64,000 bases of DNA, taken from assembly GCF_019504385.1 (NCBI RefSeq), contig NZ_CP080590.1:62001-126000 (forward strand), written 5' to 3'. Below are positions 33,257 to 43,036 of this stretch, piece by piece (positions within the stretch are counted from its first letter, which is position 1; every line of letters begins with the position of its first letter). The stretch comes from Devosia salina (GTDB taxonomy: Bacteria > Pseudomonadota > Alphaproteobacteria > Rhizobiales > Devosiaceae). The translations under genes and the position numbers were made by a program. The notes beneath the pieces are model-generated. The model searched no databases. It was not told where the DNA came from and was given only the letters and a program-made list of their open reading frames with translations.

Positions 33257-33847
33257 ATGAATCTCACCCATTTGCGCACAGTCCTCTGGACTTTGGTGGC
33301 CGTGGCGGCGCTGGCCGCCACCGGGCTCTATGTCTACACCACCATGACCCGGACCAGTCAGGTCGCCGGGCTCGGCCAGGCCGATTATCAGCTGCTGACG
33401 GCCGCGGGCGACGCGTTCACCCGCGACAGCCTCAAGGGTAGTCCCTCCATGCTGTTCTTCGGCTTCACCCATTGCCCGGAAGTCTGCCCGACCTCGCTGG
33501 CCGAAATGACAAGCTGGTACGAAGCGCTGGGCGATGAGGCGAAAGACCTTCGTTCCTTCTTCGTCACCGTCGACCCCGAGCGGGATACGGCCGCGGTCAT
33601 CGACGACTATGTCAGTTGGACCGGCCACGTCACCGGCGTGACCGGCACGCCGGACGAGATTGCCAAGGCGGCCCAGTCCTGGGGCGTGTTCTATGAAAAA
33701 GTGCCGCTCGAGGGCAGCGACTACACCATGGACCACACCGCCTCGATCTTCCTCGTCAACGCGGCGGGAGAGTTCGAGGGCACCATCGCCTATCGCGAAA
33801 GCAGCGATACGGCCCTGGCCAAGCTCCGGCGCCTGCTCGAAGGCTAA
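33257..33847 (+). CDS. SCO1/SenC copper chaperone
   Basis: A 196-residue membrane-anchored thioredoxin-fold protein. The single N-terminal helix is residues about 10-30. The copper site is 'FFGFTHCPEVCPTSLAEM' (C-x3-C) with the distant His in 'DYTMDHTASIFLV'. Sco proteins metallate or reduce the CuA site of cytochrome oxidase. It is the last gene of the copper operon, three bases after PCuAC, and its stop overlaps that of the convergent RES toxin gene. Confidence 0.95.
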   Translation: MNLTHLRTVLWTLVAVAALAATGLYVYTTMTRTSQVAGLGQADYQLLTAAGDAFTRDSLKGSPSMLFFGFTHCPEVCPTSLAEMTSWYEALGDEAKDLRSFFVTVDPERDTAAVIDDYVSWTGHVTGVTGTPDEIAKAAQSWGVFYEKVPLEGSDYTMDHTASIFLVNAAGEFEGTIAYRESSDTALAKLRRLLEG

Positions 33848-34563
33848 AGCTGCAATCGCGGGTCGGCGGCAAAGCCGGCCCGCGCAAAGTCCAGGCGCTT
33901 GCGCGGAAAGTCCCGCAGCGCCGTCACGCTTTGCGGTCCCACATAGAGCTTCCAGCTCTCATATTTGCCGGGCGCCTTCTGGGCGAAGGCCGCGCAGCTG
34001 AGCACGGCGAGATTGGCCCGTCCCTGCGGGTCGCGCACCGAGCGATAGCGGATGATTTCCACCCCATCCGCGCGTGCCCGATCTGCCAGTGCCTGGCAGG
34101 CGGCATAGTCGACCGGATCGGACCATTTCTCCGCCTCTGCCGCATAAGGCAGCGCCATGAGGTCAATGGCCCGCTGGCTCGCCAGCGCCACGGCAAAGCC
34201 GGTATAGTCAGATGCATTGCGCGGCAGCGGTGTGCCGGGAGACTCGGCAAAGAACAGCAGCCGGTAGAAGGCCATTTCCGCCAGGGCGGTTTCCACATGC
34301 TCGGCGCCGTAGAAAACCCCCGGCGTCAGTCCGGCGCGGCGGAACCGCGATCCATGCGGATAGGCACGGTAGCGAAACGGCGTGAACAGCAGGTAGTGCA
34401 GCCCCGCGCAGTCGGCCGGCACGGGCGGTTTGCTGTCATCGAGAATGGCTTCGAGCAACCCCTGCTCGGCCCCATTGTCGACCAGCTTCAGCGTCGAGAC
34501 CTGATGCTGGGCTTCCACCAGCCGCCAGGCCCGCCCCTCATATCCGCCCTCAGACAAGAGCAC
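33844..34563 (-). CDS. RES-domain toxin
   Basis: A protein of about 239 residues. It has the RES fold: 'GRAWRLVEAQHQ' at the start, 'YRAYPHGSRFRRAGLTPGVFYGAEHVETALAEMAFYR' with the R-E core, and 'YPACQALADRARADG..IRYRSVRDPQGRANLAVL'-type blocks later. RES toxins degrade or modify NAD+. The antitoxin gene ends inside its start region. The start codon is uncertain: GTG 34563 (14-base overlap) or TTG 34557; neither has its own ribosome site, so coupling to the antitoxin is likely. Confidence 0.85.
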   Translation of the reverse strand: MLLSEGGYEGRAWRLVEAQHQVSTLKLVDNGAEQGLLEAILDDSKPPVPADCAGLHYLLFTPFRYRAYPHGSRFRRAGLTPGVFYGAEHVETALAEMAFYRLLFFAESPGTPLPRNASDYTGFAVALASQRAIDLMALPYAAEAEKWSDPVDYAACQALADRARADGVEIIRYRSVRDPQGRANLAVLSCAAFAQKAPGKYESWKLYVGPQSVTALRDFPRKRLDFARAGFAADPRLQL

Positions 34564-34927
34564 GCCGCGCGTCGAGATAGGCCAGCACGTCAATGAGCCC
34601 TGTCACCGTCATGAGCCGGTCGGCCGGCCTGCCGCCCAGCGCCAGATTGTCATTGTCGAGCCAGCGCCGCACCACCTCGGCATCACCTCCGGCAATGGCA
34701 TCGAGCGAGCGAAACACGCGGATCAGCAACACCGCCAGTTCATAGGATTTGCTCTCCGGATCGAGCAGGACCGTGCCGGCCTTCAGGCGCGACAGGGTCG
34801 GCTCGCTGGTCCCGATAATGGCCGCCAGCCGCCGGGCCCTGATGCCCAAGGCCTCGGCCGCCCGCAACACGGCCTTGCTCACGACAAGGGCGCGGTCGTT
34901 CTGCGATGCGGGGGCCAGAACAGACAT
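34550..34927 (-). CDS. Xre/MbcA/ParS-type antitoxin (DUF2384)
   Basis: A 125-residue antitoxin. The N-terminal HTH ('SKAVLRAAEALGIRARRLAAIIGTSEPTLSRLKAG') is followed by the DUF2384 toxin-binding end 'AVLLIRVFRSLDAIAGGDAEVVRRWLDNDNLALGGRPADRLMTVTGLIDVLAYLDARRA'. It pairs with the RES toxin downstream. GGAGGAAAT precedes ATG 34927, so it is translated well and first, as usual for this class. Confidence 0.9.
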   Translation of the reverse strand: MSVLAPASQNDRALVVSKAVLRAAEALGIRARRLAAIIGTSEPTLSRLKAGTVLLDPESKSYELAVLLIRVFRSLDAIAGGDAEVVRRWLDNDNLALGGRPADRLMTVTGLIDVLAYLDARRALV

Positions 34928-34941
34928 ATTTCCTCCGAAAG

Positions 34942-34962
34942 TTTCAGAACAGAAATTTCAGA
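34942..34962 (-). promoter_or_regulatory. Repeats upstream of the RES/Xre antitoxin gene
   Basis: TTTCAGA occurs twice (34942-34948 and 34956-34962), 14 bases apart, 15-35 bases before the antitoxin ATG. It is a plausible operator for autorepression by the Xre antitoxin. Confidence 0.45.
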
Positions 34963-35002
34963 TGAAAGATAGTGCCGGGCTCGCCCCGATGCAAGACATC
35001 AT

Positions 35003-35311
35003 TCAGATGTCAGGGGCCTTGGGGGCAATCTGCATGGTCACGGTCAGGGGCATGCCAACGTCCACCGCCCCGATCGCCTTGCGAACGGCCACCTTCAGCG
35101 GCAGGAGGTAGATGCCGTCCTTGGGGAATAGCGAAGTGGTGAAATCGGCGGTGCCGATTTGGGCCCGCACCGGAATGCAGCCCCATCCATAGCTCACGCG
35201 GTCGGCAATGGCGGCAATACTGGCGCTGACGGCTGCAGGCAGCCTGGCGAAAAGAAAGGGCGCTGGTCCCCGCCAGTAGATCACCTCGGCTTCAAAGGCG
35301 TAGTCGACCAT
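35003..35311 (-). CDS. DUF1905 domain protein
   Basis: A 102-residue protein: 'YAFEAEVIYWRGPAPFLFARLPAAVSASIAAI', 'GWGCIPVRAQIGTADFTTSLFPKDGIYLLPLKVAVRKAIGAVDVGMPLTVTMQI'. The order and spacing match DUF1905, a small beta-barrel protein of unknown function. It stands alone between the toxin-antitoxin pair and the DadA-like gene. Confidence 0.85.
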   Translation of the reverse strand: MVDYAFEAEVIYWRGPAPFLFARLPAAVSASIAAIADRVSYGWGCIPVRAQIGTADFTTSLFPKDGIYLLPLKVAVRKAIGAVDVGMPLTVTMQIAPKAPDI

Positions 35312-35351
35312 CGCCTCCGGTCTCCATCTTTTCGCCAGCTCTGCCGCAGTC

Positions 35352-36605
35352 TCAGCCGCCCATGAACCGTTCCATGCGGAACGGATGGATATCGATGGCC
35401 GTCTCTTCGCCGGTCATCGCCTGGGCCAGCAATTCGCCCGTCGCCGGCCCCAGCGTGAAGCCGTGATGCGCATGGCCGATCCCCACATAGAGCCCGTCAT
35501 GGCGTGGCGCCTTGGAGATGATCGGCATCATGTCCGGCGTGCAGGGCCGGGCGCCTTTCCAGGGCTGCGGGTCGAGCCGGTCGCCCAGGGGAAAGAGTTC
35601 GCGCGCCGCCTTTTCCGCCTTGCCCAGCTGGATCGGCGTCGGTGCGGCGTCGCGATCGGCGAATTCGGCGCCGGTGGTGATGCGGATGCCGCGCGCCATC
35701 GGCGCCATGGCATAGCCCACTTCCGGGTCGAGCAGCAGGTGGTTGAGCCGCACCCCTTCTGCCGTGCCGTAATGCATGTGATAGCCGCGCTTGACGAAGA
35801 GCGGCAGCCGATAGCCCAGCCGGTCCAGCACGTCCGGCGCCCAGGGGCCGAGCGCGATCACGGCCTGTTGCGCCGCAATCGCCTTCCCATCGACATCGGC
35901 CCGCCAGCGTCCTTCCTCCTGCGTCAGCGACTTGGCGGCGCCGCGCACGAACTGGCCGCCCAGGGACTCGAACAGCTTGAAATAGGCGGTGACCAACGCC
36001 CCGGGATCCTTCACGGTCCAGGGGTCGGTCCAGTGGATGGCGCCCGCCAGCCCGCCGAGCAGGCCTGGCTCGACGGCCTTCAGCGCGGCCCAATCCAGCA
36101 CCTCATAGCCGATCCCGAACTGGTCGTGGTCGCCCTTGGCCTTGCCGGCCTCTTTTTCCAGCTTTTCCGGGCTGCGGAACGCCAGGTGCCAACCATAGCG
36201 CGAGATCAGCTTCTCCGCCTCCGGGCCTGCGGCGGCGATCAGGTCGGCATGGGTGATGATCGAACGGCCGATCAGCGGCGCATAGCTTTGCACCACCCTG
36301 CGATAATGCTCGGGCGAGGATTCCCACCAATAGCGCAGCAGGGGCGGCGCCAGGCGCGGCAGGGCCAGGGGCTCATAGCGTGCCGCGGTCGACAGATGCA
36401 GCCCCACTTGCAGCAGCGTCTGCAGGTCGCGCGGAAACGGATGCGGCCGCACCCCTTCGCGCTGGATGATCCCGGCATTGCCGAAACTGGTCTCGTGCCC
36501 GGGCGCGTTCTTGTCCACCAGCGTTACGCTGCGGCCTCGGCGCAGCAGGTGGATGCCGGTGGCGACGCCGACAATGCCGGCGCCCAGAATAATCACGTCG
36601 TCCAT
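35352..36605 (-). CDS. FAD-dependent D-amino-acid dehydrogenase-like oxidoreductase
   Basis: A 417-residue flavoprotein of the DAO family. The N-terminal dinucleotide fold 'DVIILGAGIVGVATGIHLLRRGRSVTLVDKNAPGHETSFGNAGI' is typical of DadA. The C-terminal 'GLYVGIGHAHHGFTLGPATGELLAQAM' completes FAD binding. The substrate is likely a D-amino acid or related amine. A GcvA-type LysR gene lies upstream on the same strand, 162 bases away, and may regulate it. Confidence 0.88.
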   Translation of the reverse strand: MDDVIILGAGIVGVATGIHLLRRGRSVTLVDKNAPGHETSFGNAGIIQREGVRPHPFPRDLQTLLQVGLHLSTAARYEPLALPRLAPPLLRYWWESSPEHYRRVVQSYAPLIGRSIITHADLIAAAGPEAEKLISRYGWHLAFRSPEKLEKEAGKAKGDHDQFGIGYEVLDWAALKAVEPGLLGGLAGAIHWTDPWTVKDPGALVTAYFKLFESLGGQFVRGAAKSLTQEEGRWRADVDGKAIAAQQAVIALGPWAPDVLDRLGYRLPLFVKRGYHMHYGTAEGVRLNHLLLDPEVGYAMAPMARGIRITTGAEFADRDAAPTPIQLGKAEKAARELFPLGDRLDPQPWKGARPCTPDMMPIISKAPRHDGLYVGIGHAHHGFTLGPATGELLAQAMTGEETAIDIHPFRMERFMGG

Positions 36606-36767
36606 TGCGGCCCCCGCTCCCGTGACAGGTGTAACTGGTCGCCCACACTATCAAACCACCGATGCAAGAATGCGTCCATCTTCGCCGCAGAAATCCTTCC
36701 GTGTCGAATATCATCCGGCAACGACCTATTCCGACGCAAAATTATTTCTATCCTTGCCGAAAGACCC

Positions 36768-37694
36768 TCACATCCGTGCGGTATTGACCACGTTCTGGTG
36801 CACATAGCCCCTGGCGCTCGCCGGCACTTCCTCGGCCAGCCAGTCGCGAAACAGTCTGAGCTTCTTGGGCTCCCTTCGTCCCTTGGCCGTGGCAAGGAAA
36901 TAGCCGCGCTTGCCGGTCACCGGCTGCTCGAAGGGCCGCACCAGCCGCCCGTCGCTGACCGCATCGGCCGTCATCATGTCGGCCGCCAGCAGCACGCCCT
37001 GACCCGATATCGCCGCATCGAAGGCCAGCGAGGCATCCGAATAGACCGGTCCGCTCAGCGCCGTCAGCGGGTCGAGCCCGGCATGGGCCAGCCAGGCCGG
37101 CCAGTCGAGCATGCTGGTCTGGTCGGCAATCACCGGCACCTTGGACAGGTCCGATAGATCCCCGACGCGTTGCAGCAGCAGCGGCGAGCAGACCGGCTGA
37201 TAGTCCTGCCCGCCAATCAGGCTCGTCTCCACGCCCGGCCATTTCCCGTCGCCATAGCGGATGCCGCAGTCGATATCGGGGCGGCCGAGATCGAGCATGG
37301 CGCCGGTAACCGTCAGCCGCACTTCGAGCCCGGGATGGAGGGCAGAGAATTTGTGCACCCGCCAGATCAGCCAGCGCGAGGCGAACACACTCCCGACCGT
37401 GACGTTGAGCACCCCTTCATGGGCCCCGGTCAAGCTCGCCAGCCCATCCTGCAGCTGGGTGAAGCCGGCCGAAAGCTGGGGCAGCACCTGCGCCAGCGCC
37501 GGCAGCGGCTTGAGCCCCTGTGCCGTGCGCGCAAACAATTCCATGCCCAGCCGGTCCTCGGCGCGCCGCAAATGCTGGCTGACCGCGCCCACGGTCACGC
37601 CCAGCTCTTCGGCCGCCGGCGCCAGCGCGCCGCGGCGCGCCACGATCTCGATGGCCCGCAGGGCATTGAGGGGAATGGGAAACGGATTACTCAT
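36768..37694 (-). CDS. GcvA-like LysR transcriptional regulator
   Basis: A 308-residue protein with the GcvA-type N-terminus 'IPLNALRAIEIVARRGALAPAAEELGVTVGAVSQHLRRAEDRLGMELFAR' and a LysR effector domain. It is followed on the same strand by the DadA-like oxidase gene, the likely target. A small ORF is divergent upstream. Confidence 0.88.
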   Translation of the reverse strand: MSNPFPIPLNALRAIEIVARRGALAPAAEELGVTVGAVSQHLRRAEDRLGMELFARTAQGLKPLPALAQVLPQLSAGFTQLQDGLASLTGAHEGVLNVTVGSVFASRWLIWRVHKFSALHPGLEVRLTVTGAMLDLGRPDIDCGIRYGDGKWPGVETSLIGGQDYQPVCSPLLLQRVGDLSDLSKVPVIADQTSMLDWPAWLAHAGLDPLTALSGPVYSDASLAFDAAISGQGVLLAADMMTADAVSDGRLVRPFEQPVTGKRGYFLATAKGRREPKKLRLFRDWLAEEVPASARGYVHQNVVNTARM

Positions 37695-37799
37695 ATAGAT
37701 TTTCTATAACGAGTGCCAGACCTTGTCCATTGTGTCGAAGCCTACACAGGGCTCAATATGGCGCCATAGCAGTCAATCCTTCTTCACGGAGAACAGAAA

Positions 37800-37937
37800 A
37801 TGTCCATCCTGGCCCGCCTCGTGGCGTGGCTCGGCAAGCCCTTGCCGTCCCCGCGTCCCGCCCCGCATCCCGATTACCTGAGCCTGCATGACTGGGCGGA
37901 TCTTCCCGTCCACCACCCGTCCTGCAAGGCCTGCTGA
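37800..37937 (+). CDS. Small 45-residue protein
   Basis: A short ORF, ATG 37800 to TGA 37937, preceded by ACGGAGAACAGAAA (GGAG eight bases upstream). The product begins MSILARLVAWLGKPLP, has a Pro-rich middle and ends DYLSLHDWADLPVHHPSCKA followed by Cys. It sits divergent from the GcvA-like gene and ends one base before the stop of the convergent extensin gene. This spacing, the good ribosome site and sensible composition support it as real. Family unknown. Confidence 0.5.
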   Translation: MSILARLVAWLGKPLPSPRPAPHPDYLSLHDWADLPVHHPSCKAC

Positions 37938-38858
37938 TCATTCGCAGATCTGCGCCGTACAGCTTTGGCCGTGGCAGCCCAGGTCAAGGTGGAAATGGTC
38001 CTTGTGGTCTGCATTGGCTTCAGGTCCGAGCACGGTGGTGAAGCGCCCGCAGGCCGCCCCATGCGCCAGCCGCAGCAGCCGGCCCTCCGGCGTCCCGGCC
38101 TCGGCCCAGTCCCGATCCACCGTGATGGTCTCGCCATTGTCGAGCGTGAACCCCACCACGTCGAGTGCATTGGCAAAGCCGTGCTCGGAAACGAACCCGT
38201 CCGCCGCGCTGTAGCGATTGCGGCACATATAGGACGTCCCCGTCACCACCTCTGCCACGCCATTGCCCAGCGCGGCCCTGGCATAGCCATCCACCGCCTC
38301 GACCCATTCGGCCAGCGCCCCCGCCATAGCGCAATTGGTGCTGACCGGGCTCGACAGCGCAATGCTCCGCCCATTGCCGGCCAGTGCCGTCACTGAAAGG
38401 GGTGACCGGGCGCGACATTGGCCCTCGGCAATCGGCTCCAGCATCTCCCCGGTCACCTGGCCGCTCAGCACCGCCGGGCAGGCGGTCTGATACACCCGGT
38501 CCGGCGCGGCCTCCGGCTCGGGGGCAGGCGTCGCCGGCCGCGCCGCGGGCTGAGGGGCATCTGATGCATCCATATCGTCCCGGGTCGCCGGCGCCTCTGG
38601 CCGAGGCCGCGGCAGGGGCGGGGCGGCCGGTGCCGCCTTTTCTGCCGAAGCGGCCGCCGGCCGTTGCGAAACCGGCGTCGGCTGGCTCGCTGCCATTGGC
38701 TCTGCAGGGGCTGGGCGCGGCGCCGCCGTCCCGCCCTGCCGCTCGGGCAGCATCTCTTCGAGGAAATCCCCAAAACCCCCGAGAAAATCCTGCGCCGGCG
38801 CGGGACTGGTCAAAAGCAGGGCGGCGATGAGCGGGGCGAGCGGGATGCGCATGAGCAT
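37938..38858 (-). CDS. Extensin-like C-terminal domain protein
   Basis: A 306-residue exported protein with a signal peptide (residues 1-22), then a Pro/Ala-rich linker (about 40-120). The extensin-like C-terminal domain follows: 'YQTACPAVLSGQVTGEMLEPIAEGQC', 'CAMAGALAEWVEAVDGYARAAL', 'SYMCRNRY..SEHGFANALDVVGF', 'HKDHFHLDLGCHGQ'. The H-x-H/D-rich end resembles D,D-peptidase-type metal sites, so cell-wall action is likely but unproven. AGGGG precedes ATG 38858. Confidence 0.88.
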   Translation of the reverse strand: MLMRIPLAPLIAALLLTSPAPAQDFLGGFGDFLEEMLPERQGGTAAPRPAPAEPMAASQPTPVSQRPAAASAEKAAPAAPPLPRPRPEAPATRDDMDASDAPQPAARPATPAPEPEAAPDRVYQTACPAVLSGQVTGEMLEPIAEGQCRARSPLSVTALAGNGRSIALSSPVSTNCAMAGALAEWVEAVDGYARAALGNGVAEVVTGTSYMCRNRYSAADGFVSEHGFANALDVVGFTLDNGETITVDRDWAEAGTPEGRLLRLAHGAACGRFTTVLGPEANADHKDHFHLDLGCHGQSCTAQICE

Positions 38859-38956
38859 TCAAAGCCCCTGACCGCCCTCCGGGTTCCCAAAAACGCTGGG
38901 TTAACCCCCGCTAAACCATCTTTCTCGCCCCTGCCGCTTCTGCTATCAGCGCGGCC

Positions 38957-40762
<1,806 letters not shown>

Positions 40763-40766
40763 ACAC

Positions 40767-40934
40767 CCACACCACCCTCACCTCCTCCCCCTGTCAGGCG
40801 GGGGGAGCGCCACGACCCGCGCAAAAAAAATCTCGCCCTCGGCTCCTGCGTCTCCCTCCCCCGGCGTGGGGAGGGAAGCGAGATAGGACTTGGCCCTGCG
40901 CCAAGTCCGTTCAATCGAGCAGGGTGGGGGTGAC
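40767..40934. repeat. Palindromic GC-rich intergenic repeat (copy 3)
   Basis: CACCCTCA, a CCTCCCCC..GGGGGAG hairpin, then CCCTCCCC..GGGGAGGG, AAGCGAGATAGGACTT, a stem-loop (GGACTTGGC 40886-40894 / GCCAAGTCC 40900-40908), AATCGAGCAGGGTGGGGGTG. The right half is nearly identical to the copy at 41.85 kb, but its inner stem differs in a compensated way. Confidence 0.75.
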
Positions 40935-41054
40935 GGCCTGTCGAAGGGCGCGCGCCTCCGCTCACGCGCCGGCACGACCTTCCCCGCGAGCCTCATGGTG
41001 AGGTGCGCAGCGCCAGCGGAGCCTCGAACTACGAGGCGGATAACGCGGGCCCCG

Positions 41055-41113
41055 CCTTCACCTCTCCCCTGGGGGAGAGGTCGGATCGCGACGCGATCCG
41101 GGTGAGGGGGCCT
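41055..41113. repeat. Palindromic intergenic repeat, variant type
   Basis: CACCTCTCCC followed by a CTCCCC..GGGGGAGAGG hairpin, then a second stem GGATCGCG / CGCGATCC, then GGGTGAGGGGG. It is a shorter relative of the other copies. Confidence 0.6.
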
Positions 41114-41128
41114 TCGCCGATGCCCCGA

Positions 41129-41554
41129 TCACACCAGCCGCGCATCCAGCGAAATGGCAATGGCGCCCAGCGCATTGGAAACCGGGCAGGCGCCCTTGGC
41201 CTTTTCGGCCAGTTCCTTGAACGTGCCCGCATCGACGCCCGGCACCTTCGCCTCCAGCGTCAGCGCGCTGCCGGTAATGCCCGTGCCCGGGATCAGCTCG
41301 ACCGCCGCCGACACCTTGAGATTGTCCGGCGGCGTGCCGTTTTCCGCCAGGAAATGCGCCAGCTGCATGGCAAAGCAGCCCGCATGCGCCGCCGCGATCA
41401 GTTCTTCGGGATTGGTGCCCGATTGGCCGGTTTCATCCACGAACCGCCCCTTGAACGTATAGGGCAATCCCGCCAGCGCCCCGCTCTGGCTGTCCAAAGT
41501 CCCCGTGCCCTCGGTCAATGACCCCTGCCAATTCGCCGTCGCTGTCCGCTTCAT
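41129..41554 (-). CDS. OsmC family peroxiredoxin
   Basis: A 141-residue protein. Peroxidatic Cys in 'PEELIAAAHAGCFAMQLAHFL' and the resolving Cys in 'KGACPVSNALGAIAISLDARL' are those of OsmC, which reduces organic hydroperoxides. The N-terminal strand 'RTATANWQGSLTEGTGTLD' also matches. Start ATG 41554. Repeats lie on both sides. Confidence 0.93.
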   Translation of the reverse strand: MKRTATANWQGSLTEGTGTLDSQSGALAGLPYTFKGRFVDETGQSGTNPEELIAAAHAGCFAMQLAHFLAENGTPPDNLKVSAAVELIPGTGITGSALTLEAKVPGVDAGTFKELAEKAKGACPVSNALGAIAISLDARLV

Positions 41555-41706
41555 CGTGCAATTCCCTGGATTGGTTCAAAGCTCAAGAAAGGCGCCATGC
41601 CGCCAGGCAAGCCCGGCGCGCCCCACCCAGCCTAACACACCCGCCCGGCAATGCAGCCAAACCCGAAATCACTTTCCCGGTGGATGCAGGCCCCGGACCG
41701 CCACCG

Positions 41707-41780
41707 CCCCTCACCTCCCCCGCGATGGGGGAGGCAGCGCCGCTCGGCCCGCAGGGTCGTAGCAAAGCTGGGAGGGGGTG
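41707..41780. repeat. Palindromic GC-rich intergenic repeat (copy 4)
   Basis: CCCCTCACCTCCCCC..GGGGGAGG hairpin, then GCAGCGCC, AGCAAAGCTGGGAGGGGG. It has the hairpin / AGC-AGC / GGG-rich tail order of the other copies. Confidence 0.65.
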
Positions 41781-41840
41781 CTTGCAGGGCGGCGCACGAA
41801 CGAACCCCAGCCCCGATGTCGCTCCGGCCTCCGCCTTTCC

Positions 41841-41917
41841 CTCCCCCTTTGAGGGGAGGGAAGCGAGATAGGACTTAGCGTTTCGCTAAGTCAGTGGAAT
41901 CGAGCAGGGTGGGGGTT
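41841..41917. repeat. Palindromic GC-rich intergenic repeat (copy 5)
   Basis: CTCCCCCTTTGAGGGGAG hairpin, AAGCGAGATAGGACTT, stem-loop (GACTTAGCG 41872-41880 / CGCTAAGTC 41884-41892), then ATCGAGCAGGGTGGGGGTT. It is the closest match to the right half of copy 3. Confidence 0.75.
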
Positions 41918-42015
41918 CGGGCCTATCGAGGCGCAGCGCCCCTTCACGCCCACCGCCCGCCGCCCTACGGCCGGTCCCGGTGAGCAAGTCACCTCGGTGG
42001 AGCCATTGAGTTCCA

Positions 42016-42564
42016 CTACATAAACAGGTTGGCAATCCGGTATGCCATTGCTTGAGCACTAACGCCGTAGCGTTTCGCAAGAGATGCAACCTTCTCGTCG
42101 CTCTCGAAGTCAATTCTTATGCCTGGCAGATCGCGTACCAAGAATTTCAGTGGCATTAGCAATTCAGCCGCATACTGATTCGCTTCGACCTCCGAAATAT
42201 CCGTAGCAAGTGAAGACTTTGCATCTCGTCTAATGACTTCGAATGTACGGTCTATGTGAGATTCACCTGAATGGCCAAGGACTAAATGTCCACATTCATG
42301 GGCAATGGTGAACCGCTGGCGGTGTTTGTGGTGAGCGGAATTCACTGCAATAATGGGCTGGTCGCCACCGTTTATTAGCATCCCTGCCAAGTCATCTCCC
42401 TCATAGGGAGCGAACAAGACCTTGGCCCCGAGAGACCTTGCGACTTCCTCAATTGGAACTGGCGGCGAGTCGCAGTTCGCCCGACGAAGCGCGTCATTCG
42501 CCATCAAGCGAATGTGCTTCACCCGTGAATCAGCCAATCTGAGCTTTCGTTCACTCACGGCCAA
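42016..42564 (-). CDS. ImmA/IrrE family metallopeptidase
   Basis: A 182-residue zinc peptidase. The active site is 'RFTIAHECGHLVLGH' (HExxH), with a third ligand in 'EVEANQYAAELLMP'. ImmA/IrrE enzymes cleave a partner XRE repressor in response to DNA damage or mobile-element signals. The XRE gene overlaps its start by 14 bases. The gene is visibly less GC-rich than the chromosome and begins the 42-45 kb island. It is divergent from the ubiquitin-like operon. Confidence 0.92.
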   Translation of the reverse strand: MAVSERKLRLADSRVKHIRLMANDALRRANCDSPPVPIEEVARSLGAKVLFAPYEGDDLAGMLINGGDQPIIAVNSAHHKHRQRFTIAHECGHLVLGHSGESHIDRTFEVIRRDAKSSLATDISEVEANQYAAELLMPLKFLVRDLPGIRIDFESDEKVASLAKRYGVSAQAMAYRIANLFM

Positions 42565-42865
42565 CTATGAGCTTTTCTGCCCACTCCTTCATCTGAGGTG
42601 TGGCATTCGCTGGAAACGAGGGTAACTCCTTTAGTCTCTTGGCACCGCTCGCTTGGCTAGGCAGCAAAACCTGAGGGGGAACGCCTAAGGCAGCCGACAG
42701 GTTCATCAATTGCGTAACCGATATTTGCTGTCGGCCCTTCTCAATGTTAGCGATTGATGGGCGCGACAACCCTAGCCGCTGCGCAAGCTCATCCTGGGTG
42801 ATTCCAAGCGTGTCTCGCTGCGAGCGGATTGCCGCTCCGACCAGCGCATTTACACTCAAATCCAT
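42551..42865 (-). CDS. XRE-family HTH regulator
   Basis: A 104-residue protein: 'LVGAAIRSQRDTLGITQDELAQRLGLSRPSIANIEKGRQQISVTQLMNLSAALGVPPQVLL' is a classic XRE helix-turn-helix, followed by a short tail. GGAAG precedes ATG 42865. Its stop overlaps the ImmA start, so the peptidase and its likely substrate are co-expressed. It may repress the divergent ubiquitin-like operon, since the 171-base gap between them holds an inverted repeat. Confidence 0.9.
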   Translation of the reverse strand: MDLSVNALVGAAIRSQRDTLGITQDELAQRLGLSRPSIANIEKGRQQISVTQLMNLSAALGVPPQVLLPSQASGAKRLKELPSFPANATPQMKEWAEKLIVGRE

Positions 42866-42955
42866 ATAGTCACTTCCGTTCGCGTGGACGCGTGAAGCGT
42901 ATAGGCCTGACCGAGTGACGTCAAGCAGACAAACATGGGTTATCCCCTCAAAAAG

Positions 42956-42980
42956 GTTTGCAAAGAGATCGTTTGTAAAC
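42956..42980. promoter_or_regulatory. Inverted repeat in the divergent XRE / ubiquitin-like promoter
   Basis: GTTTGCAAA (42956-42964) and TTTGTAAAC (42972-42980) form arms with eight of nine positions symmetric, seven bases apart. It lies 57 bases before the small basic gene and 91 before the XRE gene. It is a candidate XRE operator. Confidence 0.5.
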
Positions 42981-43036
42981 TTGACCAATCCTAATGTTTG
43001 TGATGATATCATTCTCATCGGAAGGAGGTGATGTGA

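Larger units (their letters stand above)
41555..42015. other. Gene-free stretch carrying repeats
   Basis: About 460 bases without a believable gene. It holds two GC-rich palindromic repeats (separate entries) and ends at the AT-richer island. ORFs here are Arg/Pro/Gly-rich and follow the repeats. Confidence 0.6.

Noticed and set aside
35385..37157. 590-codon ORF on the plus strand
   Set aside because: It is antisense to the DadA-like and LysR genes, which have clear family motifs. The product is rich in His, Arg and Gln, the usual shadow in GC-rich DNA.
40767..42015. CRISPR array
   Set aside because: Repeats are hairpin modules of unequal spacing and order with no regular spacers, and no cas genes are present.
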